Translations under genes and position numbers: made by a program
Notes under the pieces: model-generated
The model's input: the letters and a program-made list of their open reading frames with translations, nothing else
Databases searched by the model: none
What the model was told of the DNA's origin: nothing
Part shown: positions 1 to 5,519 of the stretch, in pieces
Layout of the letters: each line of letters begins with the position of its first letter
Position numbering within the stretch: position 1 is the stretch's first letter
Source of the DNA: Chlamydiia bacterium
Lineage (GTDB): Bacteria > Chlamydiota > Chlamydiia > Chlamydiales > SM23-39
Length of the DNA: 9,338 bases
Direction of reading: 5' to 3'
Assembly (NCBI GenBank): GCA_016194825.1
Contig: JACQAR010000078.1
Location: 1 to 9,338 of the forward strand

Positions 1-76
1 ATATTAGACTTCTTTCGAAACCCCATTTGCTCGTTAAAACCAAATCTTTTCTGCCAAATTTTTGTATCGTCATCTC

Positions 77-97
77 AGCGACTTTAGTCAAGTCGCT
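77..97. repeat. Perfect stem-loop inside the MITE-like element
   Basis: AGCGACTT at 77-84 pairs with AAGTCGCT at 90-97 around a 5-nt loop (TAGTC). It is one of two short perfect hairpins in the interior of the element. No T-tract follows, so it is not a rho-independent terminator. Confidence 0.6.
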
Positions 98-112
98 TCG
101 CCTCCGCTACCC

Positions 113-131
113 GAATCTATTCCGTAGATTC
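113..131. repeat. Perfect stem-loop inside the MITE-like element
   Basis: GAATCTA at 113-119 pairs with TAGATTC at 125-131 around a 5-nt loop (TTCCG). A third, imperfect stem follows: GAAAATC near 146-152 against GATTTTTC near 156-163, with one unpaired T. The run of consecutive hairpins suggests that structure, not coding, is what the element preserves. Confidence 0.55.
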
Positions 132-231
132 TAAAAATTTTCCTAGAAAATCTTTGATTTTTCCAGGCAAAGCGAGTTTCGAAAGAAGTCTATTTTTTTT
201 TCACTATTCAGCTGTCTCGGTTAAAGTTTTC

Positions 232-260
232 TTCTGTTTTACGGTGGGTTGCTCTATACT
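232..260 (+). promoter_or_regulatory. Weak candidate promoter for der
   Basis: TATACT at 255-260 is a good -10 hexamer (5 of 6 to TATAAT). The best -35 at 17-bp spacing, TTCTGT at 232-237, matches only its first two bases. Initiation would fall near 267, leaving about 4 nt before the der ATG at 271. No Shine-Dalgarno sequence precedes that ATG, which is at least compatible with a very short leader. Transcription could equally come from upstream of the window. Confidence 0.25.
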
Positions 261-270
261 CTTTGGCAAG

Positions 271-1584
271 ATGTATCCGAAAATTGCCATTGTCGGCCGC
301 CCCAATGTGGGAAAGTCGGCCCTATTCAACCGAATCTGCCAAAAAAGAATCTCCATCGTCGATGAAGAAGAGGGAATTACCCGAGATCGCCTCTATGCAA
401 AAACCGACCTCTTTGGACGCCCCTTCATCTTGGTCGATACAGGGGGAATCGACCTTTCTGGCAAAATCCCCTTTGCCCAAGAGGTAAAAGAACAGGCCGA
501 AAATGCCATCGAAGAAGCCGATGCCATTTTGTTCGTAGTCGATGGAAAAGTCGGCATCACAACCCTCGATGAAGAGATCGCCAAACGATTGCGCCGCGGA
601 ACAAAACCGGTCCTCTTGGCAGTCAATAAAGTCGATGACAGCCGCGATGAAACACTCACCGCCCCTTTCCACAGATTGGGCTTCCCAGAAATTTTTGGAG
701 TCTCAGCCCTCCAAGGAAACCAGATTGCAGAAATGCTGGAGGCAGCCCTTGGCCACATTCCGCCACGGGAAGAGCCGCCTGCTTTGCCCAACGCCATCCG
801 AGTGGCCATTGTGGGAAGACCCAACGTCGGCAAATCCACCCTCCTCAACCAGCTGCTCCACGAAGAGCGATCGATTGTGAGCCCCATTGCCGGGACGACC
901 CGCGATGCGATTGATGCGCTGCTCACGCATGAAGGACAAGACTATCTGCTGATCGATACGGCAGGCATCCGACGTAAGAAAGCAGAAAAAGAGGTGGTCG
1001 ATAAGTTTGCCGCAATCAGAACGGAAGAGGCCATTGAGCGCGCAGAGATTTGCCTGCTGGTGCTCGATTCATTTGAAGGGTTCACCGTCCAAGAAAGGCG
1101 TATTGCCAGCCAGATCGAGGCGATGGGCAAGAGCTGCATCTTGCTCTTCAATAAATGGGACTTAATGCACAACTTCCGCATGGAACACGCCCTCCGCGGG
1201 GTCCGGGAGGCGGCTCCCTTCTTAGCGCACTGCCCGACGCTGTTCATGTCAGCAGAACAAAAGAGAAACCTCCAGCAGATCCTCCCGCTGGTCAAACAGG
1301 TCCACCAAAACCGGTCCCAACGGATCGGAACGGGAGAGCTCAACAAGTTCATCGAAGGATGCTTGCAGAAGTATCACCCGCCCCTCATTACCGGCAAGCG
1401 GCTGAGGATCTATTACTTAACACAAGTGGAAATCAATCCCCCCAAATTTGTCCTCTTTGTGAACAAACCAGACTTGTTGACAGATAGCTATAAGAAGTAT
1501 CTAATCAATAACTTACGAGAATCTTTTCCCTTCTCCGGCACCCCGTTGAAGTTTGAGCTACGCGGGCGAAACTTGAACGCTTAA
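271..1584 (+). CDS. der: Ribosome-assembly GTPase Der (EngA), double GTPase
   Basis: This is a 437-aa protein with the unmistakable tandem GTPase architecture of Der/EngA, an essential factor that acts on the 50S ribosomal subunit during late assembly. Domain 1 has G1 GRPNVGKS (9-16), GITRDR (35-40, G2), DTGG (56-59), NKVD (119-122) and SAL (145-147). Domain 2 has GRPNVGKST (182-190), GTTRDA (208-213), DTAG (229-232), NKWD (294-297) and a G5-like SAE (327-329). The remainder (about 350-437) is the KH-like RNA-binding domain, with the typical PPKFVLFVN and a C-terminal basic FELRGRNLNA. Length matches the compact Bacillus form rather than the longer E. coli one. The frame is open upstream to a TTG at 154, but that extension runs into the MITE-like element; the ATG at 271 puts the first P-loop at the normal distance. 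A SulP-type transporter gene starts 23 bp downstream, possibly co-transcribed. Confidence 0.97.
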   Translation: MYPKIAIVGRPNVGKSALFNRICQKRISIVDEEEGITRDRLYAKTDLFGRPFILVDTGGIDLSGKIPFAQEVKEQAENAIEEADAILFVVDGKVGITTLDEEIAKRLRRGTKPVLLAVNKVDDSRDETLTAPFHRLGFPEIFGVSALQGNQIAEMLEAALGHIPPREEPPALPNAIRVAIVGRPNVGKSTLLNQLLHEERSIVSPIAGTTRDAIDALLTHEGQDYLLIDTAGIRRKKAEKEVVDKFAAIRTEEAIERAEICLLVLDSFEGFTVQERRIASQIEAMGKSCILLFNKWDLMHNFRMEHALRGVREAAPFLAHCPTLFMSAEQKRNLQQILPLVKQVHQNRSQRIGTGELNKFIEGCLQKYHPPLITGKRLRIYYLTQVEINPPKFVLFVNKPDLLTDSYKKYLINNLRESFPFSGTPLKFELRGRNLNA

Positions 1585-1607
1585 CGCCCTTTTGTCAGAC
1601 TAAAGAT

Positions 1608-3377
1608 ATGAAAATGAAGGCGATTTCTTGGTTTCCCTCGTGGTGTGGGGAGCTGAGAGGGTATAAATTCAACTTTTTCCGGGATGATCTTTTTGCTGCA
1701 ATTGCCGTCTCTTTGATGACGATTCCGCAATCCATCGCCTATTCGCTTTTGGCGGGTTTACCCCCGATGGCTGGGATTTTCTCTGCGATTTTCGGCACCA
1801 TTTTTACGGCAGGCTTTGGCTCTTCTCGCTCTTTGATTTCGGGCCCGAGCACGGGGACGGCGATCTTGATCCAGACCTCCATTGCCGATATCTTACACAC
1901 CTACTACGAGCATGTCCCTGCCGTAGAGCAATCGGGGCTCGTCTTATCGATTCTGATGCAGATTGTGCTTGTGATGGGCGTTTTGCAAATTGCCGCTGCG
2001 ATGTGCAATGTGAGTAAGCTCTTGCAGTTTGTGAGCCGTCCGGTGATTTTGGGATATTTTGGGGGGATCACCGTTGCCATTGCAGTGAGTCAGCTCTTTG
2101 CCTTCACAGGGATCCCCAACAAGGCCAATGATGATCCGATTTTATATAAAGCGGCCGATTGGTTTTTCCACATGCATCTGGTGAGCTGGCCTACTTTACT
2201 GGTCGGCGGGGTGAGCTTACTTTTGTATCTCTTTTTGCGTCACAAGTACAAGAGCTTGCCTCAGGCTCTGATCATGATCATTGTAGCCGCTGTTTTGAGT
2301 TATTGGCTCAACATTTGGCTCGGAGAGGGAAGTGTTGCCACTCTGAGAGATTTGCAGCTGCCGCAAGAGCCTTGGCCCCAGTTCACTCTCCCTGTATTCA
2401 GCCTCAAGTTGCTGAACCAGGCATTTCCAGCTGCTTTGGCTATTTCCCTGTTGTCCATTTTGGAAGTTTTTTCCATTTCACGCAGTTTTGCTGCAAAGAC
2501 GGGACAAGAAGTACACGTTAACCAAGATATTTTTGGCGTGGGGTTGGCGAATTTTTTCCTCGCGTTTATCTCGGGGGCAATGCCCAGCTCTGGTAGCGTG
2601 ACTCGGACTACTCTCAACGTCCGCTTGCAGGCAAAAAGCCGTCTTGCAGCAATCTTAAGCGGGATTTTGACTGGTGTGATCCTCTTTTTCTGCTGGCCGT
2701 TTGTGCGCGATATTCCGTTTGCTGCAGTGGCAGCTCTTTTGATCGCAACCGTCCATACGCTGATGGACTGGAAAGACATCAAGCTCTCCTTTCGTGCCAC
2801 CCGCTCCGATGCGCTCGTCTTCATCCTCACCTTTGTCGCCTGCTTGATCTTCAGCCTCGATATGGCTTTTTTCATCGGCATTGTGATGTCGATCGGTACC
2901 TATCTCAAGCGCTCTTCGACGCCCCATTTAGTGGAATACGCCTTCAATTCGAAGGGAAGATTGATGGTTGTGACTCCTACAGAAGATGTGCATCGGAAAG
3001 TGCGCATCATTGGGATTGGCGGAGAGCTCTATTTTGCTGCGGCAGACGTCATCCAATCGGCGCTGCTCACCATTGCCAAAGACCCCAATGTCCAGGCGCT
3101 TGTCTTACGACTCAACAATGTCTATCACATGGATGCGTCGATGTGTTTGGCGATTTTGCGGCTGCATGACACGCTCAAAAACTCGGGGCGCTATCTAGTG
3201 ATCAGCGGGTTGACCGAAGAGGTGTGGCACGTGTTCCACCGGACGGGCCTTGTTAAGGAAATCGGGCTGGATAATCTCTACTTCACCGATGAGAGCAACC
3301 CGCAGTTTTCCACCTGGAAAGCATGCCTCAGAGCGCAAGAGATCATCCACAAACACGCATTTTCTACCTCGATCTGA
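1608..3377 (+). CDS. SulP-family anion transporter with C-terminal STAS domain
   Basis: This 589-aa inner-membrane protein belongs to the SulP (SLC26-like) family, whose bacterial members move sulfate, bicarbonate or dicarboxylates. The substrate cannot be read from the sequence. Residues 1-26 are cytoplasmic. Hydrophobic segments fill about 27-430, consistent with the family's 14-helix fold. Family signatures are visible: SLMTIPQSIAYSLLAGLPPM (35-54), GPSTGTA (79-85), FVSRPVILGY (141-150) and GAMPSSGSVTRT (323-334). A STAS domain occupies about 465-580, with ELYFAAAD (473-480) and the conserved-loop region MDAS (508-511). STAS domains are cytoplasmic regulatory or protein-binding modules. 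The start ATG at 1608 has no strong ribosome-binding site, and a second ATG two codons on is possible. The gene lies 23 bp after der and its last 14 bp overlap the antitoxin gene coming from the other strand. Confidence 0.92.
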   Translation: MKMKAISWFPSWCGELRGYKFNFFRDDLFAAIAVSLMTIPQSIAYSLLAGLPPMAGIFSAIFGTIFTAGFGSSRSLISGPSTGTAILIQTSIADILHTYYEHVPAVEQSGLVLSILMQIVLVMGVLQIAAAMCNVSKLLQFVSRPVILGYFGGITVAIAVSQLFAFTGIPNKANDDPILYKAADWFFHMHLVSWPTLLVGGVSLLLYLFLRHKYKSLPQALIMIIVAAVLSYWLNIWLGEGSVATLRDLQLPQEPWPQFTLPVFSLKLLNQAFPAALAISLLSILEVFSISRSFAAKTGQEVHVNQDIFGVGLANFFLAFISGAMPSSGSVTRTTLNVRLQAKSRLAAILSGILTGVILFFCWPFVRDIPFAAVAALLIATVHTLMDWKDIKLSFRATRSDALVFILTFVACLIFSLDMAFFIGIVMSIGTYLKRSSTPHLVEYAFNSKGRLMVVTPTEDVHRKVRIIGIGGELYFAAADVIQSALLTIAKDPNVQALVLRLNNVYHMDASMCLAILRLHDTLKNSGRYLVISGLTEEVWHVFHRTGLVKEIGLDNLYFTDESNPQFSTWKACLRAQEIIHKHAFSTSI

Positions 3378-3975
3378 GAAGGACATCGAGTTGTTTTTTA
3401 ACGATAGAGCGTCGAGCTGGCGAGGGGATTTTGTCAATCAGAGCGTAGGCCTTTTTTGTATTAAAAGAGGCGGGAAGCTCTACTTCCGGTAGACTTTGGA
3501 ACCAAAGAGATTTGGCTGGCTTGAGATAAAAAATATCTAAAAGTGCTTTTTCGGGCGTCGCAATTTTTACATGCGTTTTTGGATCTAATTCATACTCGCA
3601 AAAAAACTGAGGCGCGATGTGATGGATCGAAATAGTCGCAAGCGGAGTTTCAATCCGTTTTGTCCTTGCTAAAGATACGGCTGTGAGGATGCGAGGAATT
3701 TGATCGATCATGTCATGATGGTAAAGAGCTGTCTGCAGAGAAATATAACAGGGGAAAGGAGCTACTACATAGTCGAGCAGAAGAAACGGATGTACTTTGA
3801 GATCTAAGACCCAGAGCCCTTTGCCCAAGTGGACGATATGTTTTTTCTGCGCCAACCTGCGCAATACTTGGCTTGTATGGGCATTGCTCAGCTGAAGTTT
3901 GCAGGCTGCATCCCTAGTTTGCACGATGGGAACCCCCATCTCTTGCAGCGTTTTCAAAGCAAAGAGAAGATTCAC
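3364..3975 (-). CDS. abiEi: AbiEi-family antitoxin / winged-helix regulator
   Basis: This 203-aa protein resembles AbiEi antitoxins of type IV toxin-antitoxin systems. An N-terminal winged-helix DNA-binding region (about 1-57) is recognisable from the helix pattern AACKLQLSNAHTSQVLRRLA (23-42) and the wing HLGKGLWVL (49-57). The C-terminal region carries two stretches typical of the family, YISLQTALYHHDMI (77-90) and KIATPEKALLDIFYL (137-151). In studied AbiE systems this protein represses its own operon and counteracts the AbiEii toxin without forming a stable complex with it. The start is GTG at 3975, whose GTGA overlaps the toxin stop codon, with GGAGG 7 nt upstream; translational coupling is therefore likely. 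It ends with TAG inside the 3' end of the oppositely oriented transporter gene. The unusual point is its position second in the operon, behind the toxin. Confidence 0.85.
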   Translation of the reverse strand: MNLLFALKTLQEMGVPIVQTRDAACKLQLSNAHTSQVLRRLAQKKHIVHLGKGLWVLDLKVHPFLLLDYVVAPFPCYISLQTALYHHDMIDQIPRILTAVSLARTKRIETPLATISIHHIAPQFFCEYELDPKTHVKIATPEKALLDIFYLKPAKSLWFQSLPEVELPASFNTKKAYALIDKIPSPARRSIVKKQLDVLLRSR

Positions 3976-4712
3976 TGAAGCGCCTCCAGATGCTCAATCA
4001 CCTTTAATTGAATATCCTCCCACATCTTGGCGTTGTAGCGGGACTGGAGTTCAGAGGGAAAAAAAGCCAGCACTTGGTCTTTGAAATCAGCAAAATGGAT
4101 ATTGCACGCATTTTCACAGGCTTTGCGCAGATACTCACTGCCTAGTTTTTGCATAGTATAGGCGTTGATTAAATGGAACAGGTCCCACACATCTCGCGCT
4201 TGTGTCTCTGTACGGAGGGCTAAAGCTTTAATTTTTTGTTGGAAGGCAGTAACAGGGCCGTAATGGGGCACAAATAACGGGGGGAGGCGGTAAGGGGTTA
4301 AAACCATCGGGTCTATCGATTCAAATTCTACAGGACTTTCTAGCCCTCTTCTTGAAAACTCTATTTTGGTAGGAAGGGTGAGCCCAGCGCCTGTTTGTAA
4401 TTGGATTTTCCACCGCTGTGTCGTCTCGGTCTGTTTGGGTTCTGAGGATTGCGTGATTTCCAGACCTCGAGATTGGAGCATCATCACAAAGCTCTGCGAT
4501 CCCAAGATGGTTTGGACTATTTTTTGTAGTGTGGCTACGCGGACGGTTTTGACGTCTAAATCGATGTCTTGAGAATACCGGATGCTTCCTAAGAAAAACC
4601 GCAAATTGCACCCTCCTTTGAGGGCATATAGGCGCTTGTCGAGTTTGCGTCCTAAATGCTCTAAAAAGAGCAGGTGGAAAAATTCTATGTATTGAACGGG
4701 GTCGTATTGCAT
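3972..4712 (-). CDS. abiEii: AbiEii-family nucleotidyltransferase toxin
   Basis: This 246-aa protein has the polymerase-beta-type nucleotidyltransferase signature of AbiEii/MenT-like toxins. Family members transfer nucleotides to targets (tRNA acceptor ends for MenT) and arrest growth, sometimes giving phage resistance by abortive infection. Motif I is LKGGCNLRFF (31-40), followed by SQDIDLD (47-53), which supplies the metal-binding acidic residues D49 and D51. KIEFSRR (116-122) fits the next conserved strand. The helical segment KIKALALRTETQARDVWDLF (160-179) fits the C-terminal conserved K...R..ARD.WDL block. All expected motifs are present, so the enzyme may be active; it is shorter than the roughly 300 aa I recall for the Lactococcus and Streptococcus proteins. 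I chose ATG 4712 over an in-frame TTG at 4730 because the TTG lies upstream of the -10 element of the best promoter. That promoter would make the mRNA leaderless. Confidence 0.85.
   Translation of the reverse strand: MQYDPVQYIEFFHLLFLEHLGRKLDKRLYALKGGCNLRFFLGSIRYSQDIDLDVKTVRVATLQKIVQTILGSQSFVMMLQSRGLEITQSSEPKQTETTQRWKIQLQTGAGLTLPTKIEFSRRGLESPVEFESIDPMVLTPYRLPPLFVPHYGPVTAFQQKIKALALRTETQARDVWDLFHLINAYTMQKLGSEYLRKACENACNIHFADFKDQVLAFFPSELQSRYNAKMWEDIQLKVIEHLEALQ
3983..3987 (-). promoter_or_regulatory. Ribosome-binding site for the antitoxin gene
   Basis: GGAGG on the minus strand lies inside the last codons of the toxin gene, 7 nt before the antitoxin GTG at 3975. It is among the best Shine-Dalgarno sequences in the window, whereas the toxin start has none. 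This fixes the antitoxin start and suggests that antitoxin may be translated more efficiently than toxin from the same mRNA. Confidence 0.75.
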
Positions 4713-4718
4713 GATTTC

Positions 4719-4747
4719 ATAATACGCCAAATTGACGCTAATGTCAA
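4719..4747 (-). promoter_or_regulatory. Strong sigma70-type promoter for the toxin-antitoxin operon
   Basis: Read on the minus strand, TTGACA (4747-4742) is separated by exactly 17 bp from TATTAT (4724-4719). This is a consensus -35 with a 5-of-6 -10. Initiation 7 nt beyond the -10 falls on 4712, the A of the toxin ATG, which predicts a leaderless transcript. Both hexamers lie inside the 48-bp palindrome, so a bound repressor would block RNA polymerase directly. Confidence 0.7.
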
Positions 4748-4760
4748 TTTGGCGTATTAT
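4732..4760 (+). promoter_or_regulatory. Mirror-image promoter facing the orphan gene
   Basis: Because of the palindrome, the + strand carries TTGACG (4732-4737), a 17-bp spacer and TATTAT (4755-4760). Initiation would be near 4767. No credible reading frame follows: the ATGs at 4763 and 4771 end after 10 and 1 codons. Any transcript would run antisense into the 3' end of the gene at 4792-5403. The element may simply be a by-product of operator symmetry. Confidence 0.4.
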
Positions 4761-4791
4761 GAATGCTCTTATGTGATTTATTTGCAGTCTG

Positions 4792-5403
4792 TTAGGCTTT
4801 CATCAGTAGTTGGAAGCCGGTGGTCGCGCAAAACGTATCTAGGGCAGAGGCTTTTACGACGAGGCGAAGGGCATTGGCATCGGGGCAGTAGGTTGTTGCG
4901 TCGATCGGGGAAATGTTGAGACAGCGCAGAAAGCAATCCAGAAGTTTTTGGCCTGATTCTCGGAATTGTTGGTGGTGAAATATGAGGATTTGGTCGAAAT
5001 TGCCTCCTTTCAGAGTACTGGGGTCTACCTTAGCCCATTGGGTTTGTATTGTGTTGACGACCCCTTGAAATCCTGGCTGAATCTGGTCCTTACTAGCAAG
5101 TGGGTAGTAGTCTGATATAAATAGTCGTACTGTATGCTTCAGTTCGCCAAGTTTGTCGGGTGCATTCGCATCTTGAATGGCCAAATAGGTAGTGCGCTTC
5201 TGGGCATTGCTACCATAGGCACTATACCGAGCCAGCTGATATAGCATTTCGGCATCTTGCTTCAGACACTCCATACTACGCGTTTCCGGGAGCTTTACAT
5301 TAGCTCGTATCAGGTTCTCCACAGGGCGGTCGAGAAGACGATGTGCGAGGCCTGTATAATAAGGCGCGATATCGGCGTGGGTCTGAAGAATAGAAACAGC
5401 CAT
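4792..5403 (-). CDS. Hypothetical protein, 203 aa, family not recognised
   Basis: I do not recognise this protein. The start is ATG 5403, preceded by a full AGGAGG at 4-nt spacing; an in-frame TTG at 5427 would lie upstream of that site and is less likely. The product is soluble-looking, with no signal peptide or membrane segment. It is largely helical in appearance through about residues 15-160, with aromatic clusters such as ISDYYPL (96-102) and ILIFHHQQF (139-147). Five cysteines (46, 157, 161, 173, 192) concentrate in the last quarter. No catalytic motif stands out. It lies 79 bp upstream of the toxin gene on the same strand, separated from it by the palindromic operator, and is divergent from the SNF2-family gene. 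It could be a cargo gene linked to the toxin-antitoxin locus or a lineage-specific, possibly host-interaction, protein; nothing in the sequence decides between these. Confidence 0.75.
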   Translation of the reverse strand: MAVSILQTHADIAPYYTGLAHRLLDRPVENLIRANVKLPETRSMECLKQDAEMLYQLARYSAYGSNAQKRTTYLAIQDANAPDKLGELKHTVRLFISDYYPLASKDQIQPGFQGVVNTIQTQWAKVDPSTLKGGNFDQILIFHHQQFRESGQKLLDCFLRCLNISPIDATTYCPDANALRLVVKASALDTFCATTGFQLLMKA

Positions 5404-5407
5404 AAAA

Positions 5408-5413
5408 CCTCCT
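5408..5413 (-). promoter_or_regulatory. Consensus ribosome-binding site deciding the orphan gene start
   Basis: The minus strand reads AGGAGG followed by TTTT and then ATG (5403-5401). The hexamer is a perfect anti-16S match, though the 4-nt spacing is short. It selects ATG 5403 over the upstream TTG at 5427. Confidence 0.75.
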
Positions 5414-5430
5414 TGGTTTTTTGCCAAATA

Positions 5431-5458
5431 GCTTAGCGGCGCTTAGCCATTTTGACAA
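5431..5458. promoter_or_regulatory. Divergent promoter region with overlapping -35 boxes and a direct repeat
   Basis: The 116-bp gap between the orphan gene and the SNF2-family gene contains TTGACA on the + strand (5452-5457). Shifted by one base, it also holds TTGTCA on the minus strand (5458-5453). The minus-strand box has a partial -10 (TAAGCT, 5435-5430) at 17 bp. The + strand box is followed only by a poor T-rich -10 near 5475-5480. A direct repeat GCTTAGC (5431-5437 and 5441-5447, 10-bp period) overlaps the minus-strand promoter and could be a regulator site. All of this is by eye. Confidence 0.3.
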
Positions 5459-5519
5459 CTGTCTCGAGGCATGAATTTTTTAGTTGCTAACGATATCGGA
5501 AATCGGTAAAACCGAGAAT

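Larger units (their letters stand above)
7..190. mobile_element. MITE-like element with 15-bp terminal inverted repeats and TA flanks
   Basis: The 15-bp sequence GACTTCTTTCGAAAC at 7-21 is repeated exactly in inverted orientation at 176-190. A TA dinucleotide lies just outside each end (5-6 and 191-192), as expected for a target-site duplication of the Tc1/mariner/IS630 type. The 184-bp interior encodes no plausible protein. It is rich in secondary structure: two perfect stem-loops (77-97 and 113-131), an imperfect one around 142-165, and partial complementarity between the outer arms beyond the terminal repeats. Small size, no transposase, folding and TA flanks together fit a non-autonomous miniature inverted-repeat element. 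The transposase family is inferred from the TA flanks alone, and no second copy lies in this window. The element ends 80 bp upstream of the der start, so it may influence der transcription. Confidence 0.6.
4716..4763. promoter_or_regulatory. 48-bp perfect palindrome, probable AbiEi-type operator
   Basis: A 21-bp arm at 4716-4736 is exactly the reverse complement of 4743-4763, around a 6-nt centre (GCTAAT). Each arm contains CATAATACGCCAAATTGAC on its own strand. The repeat covers both core elements of the toxin promoter and ends 3 bp short of the toxin ATG at 4712. AbiEi of Streptococcus is known to bind inverted repeats in its own promoter, so autorepression by the AbiEi-type protein encoded here is the likely function (inference). 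As RNA it would fold into a long hairpin, but no T-tract follows on either strand, so it does not read as a standard terminator. Confidence 0.75.

Noticed and set aside
154..270. Upstream extension of der from a TTG at 154
   Set aside because: The 39 extra residues are partly encoded by the MITE-like element and are absent from the Der family pattern; ATG 271 places the first P-loop correctly.
2300..2881. 193-codon minus-strand frame antisense to the transporter
   Set aside because: The + strand protein is clearly SulP; the antisense product is a lysine/arginine-rich shadow.
4713..4730. TTG start at 4730 for the toxin
   Set aside because: The TTG lies upstream of the -10 element of the best promoter, inside the palindrome, so it would not be on the main transcript.
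4716..4763. Palindrome as a rho-independent terminator of the orphan gene
   Set aside because: The stem is long but no T-run follows on either strand, and the repeat coincides precisely with promoter hexamers.
4674..4919. 81-codon + strand frame across the palindrome and the 3' end of the orphan gene
   Set aside because: It starts inside the toxin gene, ends antisense to the orphan gene, has arginine-rich shadow composition and no ribosome-binding site.
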